Below are positions 59,698-64,000 of a stretch of DNA of 64,000 nt, one piece after another. Each line of letters begins with the position of its first letter. Position 1 is the first letter of the stretch. Source of the stretch: Anaerolineaceae bacterium (lineage in GTDB: Bacteria > Chloroflexota > Anaerolineae > Aggregatilineales > Phototrophicaceae); contig JAPOVC010000016.1 in assembly GCA_026708325.1 (NCBI GenBank), positions 62,001 through 126,000 of the forward strand, given 5' to 3'. The notes beneath the pieces were generated by a model. That model was not told the DNA's origin. It did not search any database and saw nothing but the letters and a program-made list of their open reading frames with translations. A program made the translations under genes and the position numbers.

Positions 59698-61302
59698 CTA
59701 CTGCCCTTCGCGGCCCTTCAGTTCCGGCCAGACGCTGCGCATCTGCCAGGCGTTGAGCGAGCGCAACTGCGCCGCGCCGCCGCGCGCGAAGAGCGTCACC
59801 CCGACACTGTCCGCGCGCGAGGGGTAGACGCGCAGCGTCAGACACTGTTTCTCGTTGGCGAAGACCTCGATGATGCTGCGGTCGACGAAAATGCGCAGAT
59901 GCAGCGACTCGTCGGGCGCGATGGCCAGCGGACCCTGCTCCGGCGGGCGGCCGTGTACGTCGTCGGCCAGCGTGGACTGCGAGGTGTCGATCTGCAGCCA
60001 GCCCGGGTGGACCCAGTGATCATACAGCGGCGCGTGAAAGGAGATGCGCGTCTGCTCCGCGCCGTCGGGGGAACGCAGCACCGTCAACCCCACCTCGCGT
60101 GCCTCGCCCGGCTCGATGAGCGCCTCGATCTCGATCGCCTGGCCGACGACATTGTCCAGCAACTGCTCGCTGTTGGCGGCGATCTCCTGCGCCGGCAACT
60201 GCACCCCGTCGAAGCGCTGGCCTTCCAGTTCGGGAACCGGCGCCTGGCGCAGCGTGTTGTCATCTGCCAGCCAGTAGTGCCGCGGCAGGGTCATCACGTC
60301 GTTCCAGCCGCGATAATTGCGCCCTTCCTTGACGTTGAAGATGCCGAGGTAGCGGCCCGAGTCGTCGATGGTGGCGCTGGGCGCGTGCAGGCTGCCTGTC
60401 CTCCAGGGGCCGTAATTCATGCGGCCGTGCGCCTCGGGCGTGAAGCGATGTGTGTCGTAATCGTAGCTGCCGATGTAGTAGCGTCCGGCGCGCTTGTGGC
60501 TGTAGAGCAGCAACATGTGTTTGTCGTCGCTGATCGGCCAGAAATTGGGCACGGCCATGTCCTCGCCCGGCTCGGCCAGCACCTCGTCGGTCACCATCGG
60601 CCCCAGCCACTTCCACTCTGACAGGTCTTTCGAATGGAAGATGTGATCGACGCCGAGGGCATCGACGCTGCGCGTGCCGCCGATGGAGCCCTGCATGTAG
60701 GCGCCGGAGAGCGCATAGTAGCCGTCCTCCTCCTTCCAGATGCAGGGATCGAAAACCAGATACTCGCCGCCAGGAGCGACACAGGTGCCGACGTCATCGG
60801 GGTCGGTCTCGCCGGGGATGACGGGGTTGTTGGGGTGGCGTTCCCAGTTGAGCAGCAGCGGGTCGCTGGCCGTGGCGATGGCGTTGCCGGCGAAGAGCCC
60901 GTGGTACATGGCGATCACGCGATCGTCCTCGACCAGGGTCTGGCCGCTGAAACAGGAGCGTTCGCCTCCCGCCGGATGCAGCGCGATCGGCAGGTCGCGC
61001 CAGTTGACGAGGTCGTCGCTGACCGCGTGACCCCAACTGACGCCGACACTCGGCGACTTGAAGCCGCCCGGCTCCATGCCCGCCGGGTGGAACTGGTAAA
61101 AAAGATGGTAGCGGCCGCCCCACTGACAGAGGCCGTTGGGGTCGTTCATGAACTTGCCGGGCGGCGACAGATGGTAGAGCGGCCGCGCCGGATCATCCGC
61201 CAGCGCCTCGCGCGCGGCGGTATAGTCCAGCACTTCTTCATCCAGCGCCAGGGCCTGCAACTGCGCCTCCAGCGTATCCGGGAACTGTCGCGGACCGGCC
61301 AT
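59698..61302 (-). CDS. GH32-like glycoside hydrolase, tandem copy a
   Basis: A 534-residue protein with the GH32 layout: five-bladed propeller (about 40-340) plus a C-terminal beta-sandwich (FVDRSIIEVFANEKQCLTLR is the classical GH32C segment). The nucleophile motif is FMNDPNGLCQW (Asp54). However the RDP motif reads FDP (184-186) and the acid/base ECP motif aligns with AVPNFWP (250-256), lacking Glu. All three tandem copies share this, so it is a clade trait rather than decay. Known GH32 enzymes cleave fructosides; the substrate here may differ. No signal peptide. Confidence 0.88.
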   Translation of the reverse strand: MAGPRQFPDTLEAQLQALALDEEVLDYTAAREALADDPARPLYHLSPPGKFMNDPNGLCQWGGRYHLFYQFHPAGMEPGGFKSPSVGVSWGHAVSDDLVNWRDLPIALHPAGGERSCFSGQTLVEDDRVIAMYHGLFAGNAIATASDPLLLNWERHPNNPVIPGETDPDDVGTCVAPGGEYLVFDPCIWKEEDGYYALSGAYMQGSIGGTRSVDALGVDHIFHSKDLSEWKWLGPMVTDEVLAEPGEDMAVPNFWPISDDKHMLLLYSHKRAGRYYIGSYDYDTHRFTPEAHGRMNYGPWRTGSLHAPSATIDDSGRYLGIFNVKEGRNYRGWNDVMTLPRHYWLADDNTLRQAPVPELEGQRFDGVQLPAQEIAANSEQLLDNVVGQAIEIEALIEPGEAREVGLTVLRSPDGAEQTRISFHAPLYDHWVHPGWLQIDTSQSTLADDVHGRPPEQGPLAIAPDESLHLRIFVDRSIIEVFANEKQCLTLRVYPSRADSVGVTLFARGGAAQLRSLNAWQMRSVWPELKGREGQ

Positions 61303-61429
61303 CAGGGTAATCCTCTCGTCATGAACAAATCAGGGAGCAGGACTGAATAGTACCCAATCTGGCGGCGGCCTGTCGCGCCTGGCCAGCCAATGTGGCTCTT
61401 GGACGCGGGCAAGGTTTTTGTGATGGAGC

Positions 61430-61657
61430 GCCCTCACCCCCCGGCCCCCTTTTCCCGCTCAGTCGCGGGAGCCCTTCTCAGGGAGAGGGGGAGCCCCGTC
61501 CCACTGAGTCGTGGGAGCCCTTCAGGGAGCAGGGTAGACAGGCATCTGCCAGGTTCGGAACTTAACAAAGACATTCTCAATTGAAGGAATTTGAAGCCCC
61601 TCTCCCTGAGGGAAGGGCTCCCGTCCCCCAGGACGGGAAAGGGTTTGGGGTGAGGGC
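61430..61657 (+). repeat. MITE-like palindromic element, copy 6
   Basis: It occupies the 407-bp gap between GH32-like copies a and b, from GCCCTCACCCC to GGGGTGAGGGC (228 bp), with CTTTTCCCGCTCAGTCGCGG on the left and CCCTGAGGGAAGGGCTCCCG on the right. The central part has no coding potential. Confidence 0.7.
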
Positions 61658-61709
61658 CCGACCGGCTCCGGGTTCCAGGGCCGGCACTTCGCGTTCAGAA
61701 ACGTCGGGC

Positions 61710-63311
61710 TCAGCGGCCCTCGAATGGCTTCAGTTCCGGCCAGACGCTGCGCATCTGCCAGGCCTTGAGCGAACGCAACTGCGCCGCGCCGCCGCGCGCA
61801 AAGAGACTCACGCCCGCGCTGTCCGCGCGCGAGGGATAGGCGCGCAGGGTCAGGCACTGCACCTCGTTGGCGAAGACCTCGATGATGCTGCGGTCGATGA
61901 AGATGCGAAGATGCAGCGGCTCGTCCGTCGCGATATCCAGCGGCCCCTGCTCCGGCGGGCGACCGTGCACGTCATCCGCCAGCGAGGACCGCGAGGTATC
62001 GATCTGCAGCCAGCCGGGGTTGGCGCGGTGGTCCTGCAGGGGCGCGAAATAAGAGACGCGCGTCTGCTCCGCCCCGTCCGGCGAACGCAGCACCGTCAAA
62101 CCCACCTCGCGCGCCTCACCCGGATCAATGACGGCCTCGATCTCGATCGCCTGGCCGCTGACATTCTCCAGCAGCTGCTCGCTATTGGCGGCGATCTCCT
62201 GCGCCGGCAACTGCACCCCGTTGTAGCGCTGGCCTTCCAGTTCGGGCACCGGCGCCATGCGCAGGGTGTCGTCCCCCGCCAGCCAGTAGTGCCGCGGCAG
62301 CGACATGATGTCGTTCCAGTCGCGCCGGTCGCGCCCTTCCTTGACGTTGAAGATGCCGAGGTAGCGGCCAGAGGCGTCAATGGTTGCGCTGGGCGCGTGC
62401 AGGCTGCCGACCGTCCAGGGGCCGTAATTCATGCGCCCGTGCGTCTCGGGGTGGAAGCGGTGCGTGTCGTAGTCATAGCTGCCGATGTAATAGCGACCCG
62501 CGTGCTTGTGGCTGAACAGCAGCAGCATGTGTTTCTCGTCGCTGATCGGCCAGAAGTTGGGCACCGCCATGTCCTCGCCCGGCTCGGCCAGCACCTCGTC
62601 GGCCACCATCGGCCCCAGCCACTTCCATTCGGCCAGGTCCTTCGAATGAAATATATGAACGACGCCGAGGGCATCGACGCTGCGCGTGCCGCCGCGCGAG
62701 CCCTGCATGTAGGCGCCGGAGAGCGCATAGTAGCCATCCTCTTCTTTCCAGATGCAGGGATCGAAGAGGAGGTAGTCCCCGTCGGGGCCGCGACAAACGC
62801 CGACGTTGTCGGGGTCGGTCTCGCCGGGGATGGCGGGGTTGAAGGGCGGGTGTTCCCAGTTGAGCAGCAGCGGATCGCTGGCGATGGTGATCACGTTGCC
62901 GGCGAAGGGGGCGTGATAGGTCGCGATCACGCGGTCCCCGTCGACCAGGGTCTGGCCGCTGTAGCAGCCCAGTTCCTCTCCTACCGGACGCAGCGCGATC
63001 GGCAGGTCGCGCCAGTTGACCAGGTCGTCGCTGACCGCGTGACCCCAGCTGATGCCGCGATGTTGCCGCGGGGAGCCAATCGGCTCCAGCCTGTCCCGGT
63101 TGTACTGGTAGAAAAGATGGTAGCGCCCCTGCCACTGGCACAGACCGTTGGGGTCGTTCATCCACTCGCCGGGCGGCGAGAAATGGTAGAGCGGGCGCGC
63201 CGGATCGTCCGCCAGGCGCTCGCGCTCCGCGGTGTAGACCTGTACCTCGACGTTATCCGCCAGGGCCTGCAATTGCTCTTCAAGCGTCAGTGGATATTGC
63301 GCACCCGCCAT
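61710..63311 (-). CDS. GH32-like glycoside hydrolase, tandem copy b
   Basis: A 533-residue paralogue from the ATG at 63311 (GGAGGAGAG before it; the upstream in-frame ATG has no site). WMNDPNGLCQWQGRYHLFYQ holds the nucleophile; FDPCIWKEEDGYYALSGA and EDMAVPNFWPISD again replace RDP and ECP. The C-terminal sandwich has FIDRSIIEVFANEVQCLTLR. Most differences from copy a lie at 70-85 (RDRLEPIGSPRQHRGI) and 165-182, near the active-site funnel. Confidence 0.88.
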   Translation of the reverse strand: MAGAQYPLTLEEQLQALADNVEVQVYTAERERLADDPARPLYHFSPPGEWMNDPNGLCQWQGRYHLFYQYNRDRLEPIGSPRQHRGISWGHAVSDDLVNWRDLPIALRPVGEELGCYSGQTLVDGDRVIATYHAPFAGNVITIASDPLLLNWEHPPFNPAIPGETDPDNVGVCRGPDGDYLLFDPCIWKEEDGYYALSGAYMQGSRGGTRSVDALGVVHIFHSKDLAEWKWLGPMVADEVLAEPGEDMAVPNFWPISDEKHMLLLFSHKHAGRYYIGSYDYDTHRFHPETHGRMNYGPWTVGSLHAPSATIDASGRYLGIFNVKEGRDRRDWNDIMSLPRHYWLAGDDTLRMAPVPELEGQRYNGVQLPAQEIAANSEQLLENVSGQAIEIEAVIDPGEAREVGLTVLRSPDGAEQTRVSYFAPLQDHRANPGWLQIDTSRSSLADDVHGRPPEQGPLDIATDEPLHLRIFIDRSIIEVFANEVQCLTLRAYPSRADSAGVSLFARGGAAQLRSLKAWQMRSVWPELKPFEGR

Positions 63312-63342
63312 CAGGACTCTCCTCCCGGGCAAATTACCGGTC

Positions 63343-64000
63343 TCAGCGGCCCTCGAAGGCCTTCAACTCCGGCCAGACGCTGCGCATCTGCCAGGCCTTC
63401 AGCGAGCGCAACTGCGCCGCGCCGCCGCGCGCGAAGAGACTCACGCCCGCGCTGTCCGCCCGCGAGGGGTAGGCGCGCAGCGTGAGGCATTGTTTGTCAT
63501 TCGCGAAGACCTCGACGATGCTGCGATCGACGAAGATGCGCAGATGCAGCGCCTCGTCCGCTGCAAGCGCCAGCGGCCCCTGCTCCGGCGGCCGGCCGTA
63601 GACGTCGTCGGCCAGCGAGGACTGCGAGCTGTCGATCTGTAGCCAGCCCGGGTTGGTCGGGCGGTCCAGCAGCGACACGTAGAAGGAAATGCGCGTCTGC
63701 TCAGCGCCGTCCGGCGAGCGCAGCACCGTCAGCCCGACCTCGCGCGCGTCACCCGGCTCGATCACCGCCTCAATTTCGATCGCCTGGCCGCTGACGTTCT
63801 TCAGCAGCTGCTCGCTGTTGGCCGCGATCTCCTGAGCCGGGGCTTGCACTTCATTGAAGCGCTGGCCCTCCAGTTCGGGCACCGGCGCCATGCGCAGCGT
63901 GTCGTCAGCCGCCAGCCAGTAGTGCCGCGGCAGCGACATGATGTCGTTCCAGCCGCGCCGGTCGCGCCCCTCCTTGACGTTGAAGATACCCAGATAGCGG
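63343..64000 (-). CDS. GH32-like glycoside hydrolase, tandem copy c (N-terminus outside window)
   Basis: About 219 C-terminal residues of a third paralogue run to the window edge (RYLGIFNVKEG at the edge, then DIMSLPRHYWLAADDTLRMA). The beta-sandwich domain is complete with FVDRSIVEVFANDKQCLTLR. It lies 31 bp upstream of copy b on the same strand, consistent with an operon of three GH32-like genes followed by the sulfatase. The catalytic half is not visible here. Confidence 0.88.
   Translation of the reverse strand, partial: RYLGIFNVKEGRDRRGWNDIMSLPRHYWLAADDTLRMAPVPELEGQRFNEVQAPAQEIAANSEQLLKNVSGQAIEIEAVIEPGDAREVGLTVLRSPDGAEQTRISFYVSLLDRPTNPGWLQIDSSQSSLADDVYGRPPEQGPLALAADEALHLRIFVDRSIVEVFANDKQCLTLRAYPSRADSAGVSLFARGGAAQLRSLKAWQMRSVWPELKAFEGR

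Noticed and set aside
61581-63485. 634-codon forward reading frame across GH32-like copy b
   Set aside because: It runs through the repeat element and antisense to an unmistakable GH32-like gene; no domain, no ribosome site.

Overview
The window is GC-rich (roughly two-thirds G+C), densely coded bacterial DNA. Surface proteins with long Thr-Pro linkers (TPTPTNTPT type), bacterial SH3 and TPR modules, single signal peptides with no sign of outer-membrane biogenesis, and many PhyH dioxygenases, sulfatases and ADP-ribosylglycohydrolases suggest an uncultured Chloroflexota bacterium (Anaerolineae/Caldilineae-like). That placement is inference from gene content; no 16S rRNA is present.

Layout. 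0-13 kb: edge-truncated inositol-monophosphatase-family gene, RNase Z-like hydrolase, tRNA-Arg, a tandem pair of secreted proteins, an SH3 lipoprotein, three membrane-anchored TPR proteins, acpS, a MaoC hydratase and manA. 13.3-16.3 kb: a small defence/toxin-antitoxin island (hicAB, two relics that look like the ends of one restriction-modification enzyme, a coiled-coil membrane protein, a VanZ-like protein, higBA). 16.3-32.5 kb: mostly housekeeping and metabolic genes (BtrH-like, a beta-propeller glycosidase-like protein, rpsD, a Dcm-like methyltransferase, rsmI, sulfatase, maeB, mscS, GNAT, ABC-F, PhyH, DinB, sugar-nucleotide epimerase), interrupted by clusters of palindromic intergenic repeats. 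32.6-40 kb: the most striking locus, five consecutive paralogous genes each encoding a secreted protein of about 465 residues built from three Cache-like sensor units, with no membrane anchor after the signal peptide and no signalling domain. 40-53 kb: arsM/arsR, cytochrome P460, DUF1330, a DegP-like protease, folC, a LysM/SdrD surface pair, a glycosyltransferase, ftsK, thpR and a phosphoesterase. 53-64 kb: a directly duplicated divergent cassette (ADP-ribosylglycohydrolase / PhyH dioxygenase) with the stump of a third copy, then a sulfatase and three tandem GH32-like genes, the last cut by the window edge.

Themes. Local tandem duplication recurs: secreted pair, TPR pair, five triple-Cache genes (15 Cache units), cassette x2 plus remnant, GH32 x3. 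A MITE-like family of palindromic repeats with terminal inverted repeats (starting GCCCTCACCCC) fills most long gaps and abuts the truncated gene copy. Several genes have a -10 box only 6-7 nt before the start codon, which implies leaderless mRNAs; two of these promoters carry perfect palindromic operators (higBA and arsRM).
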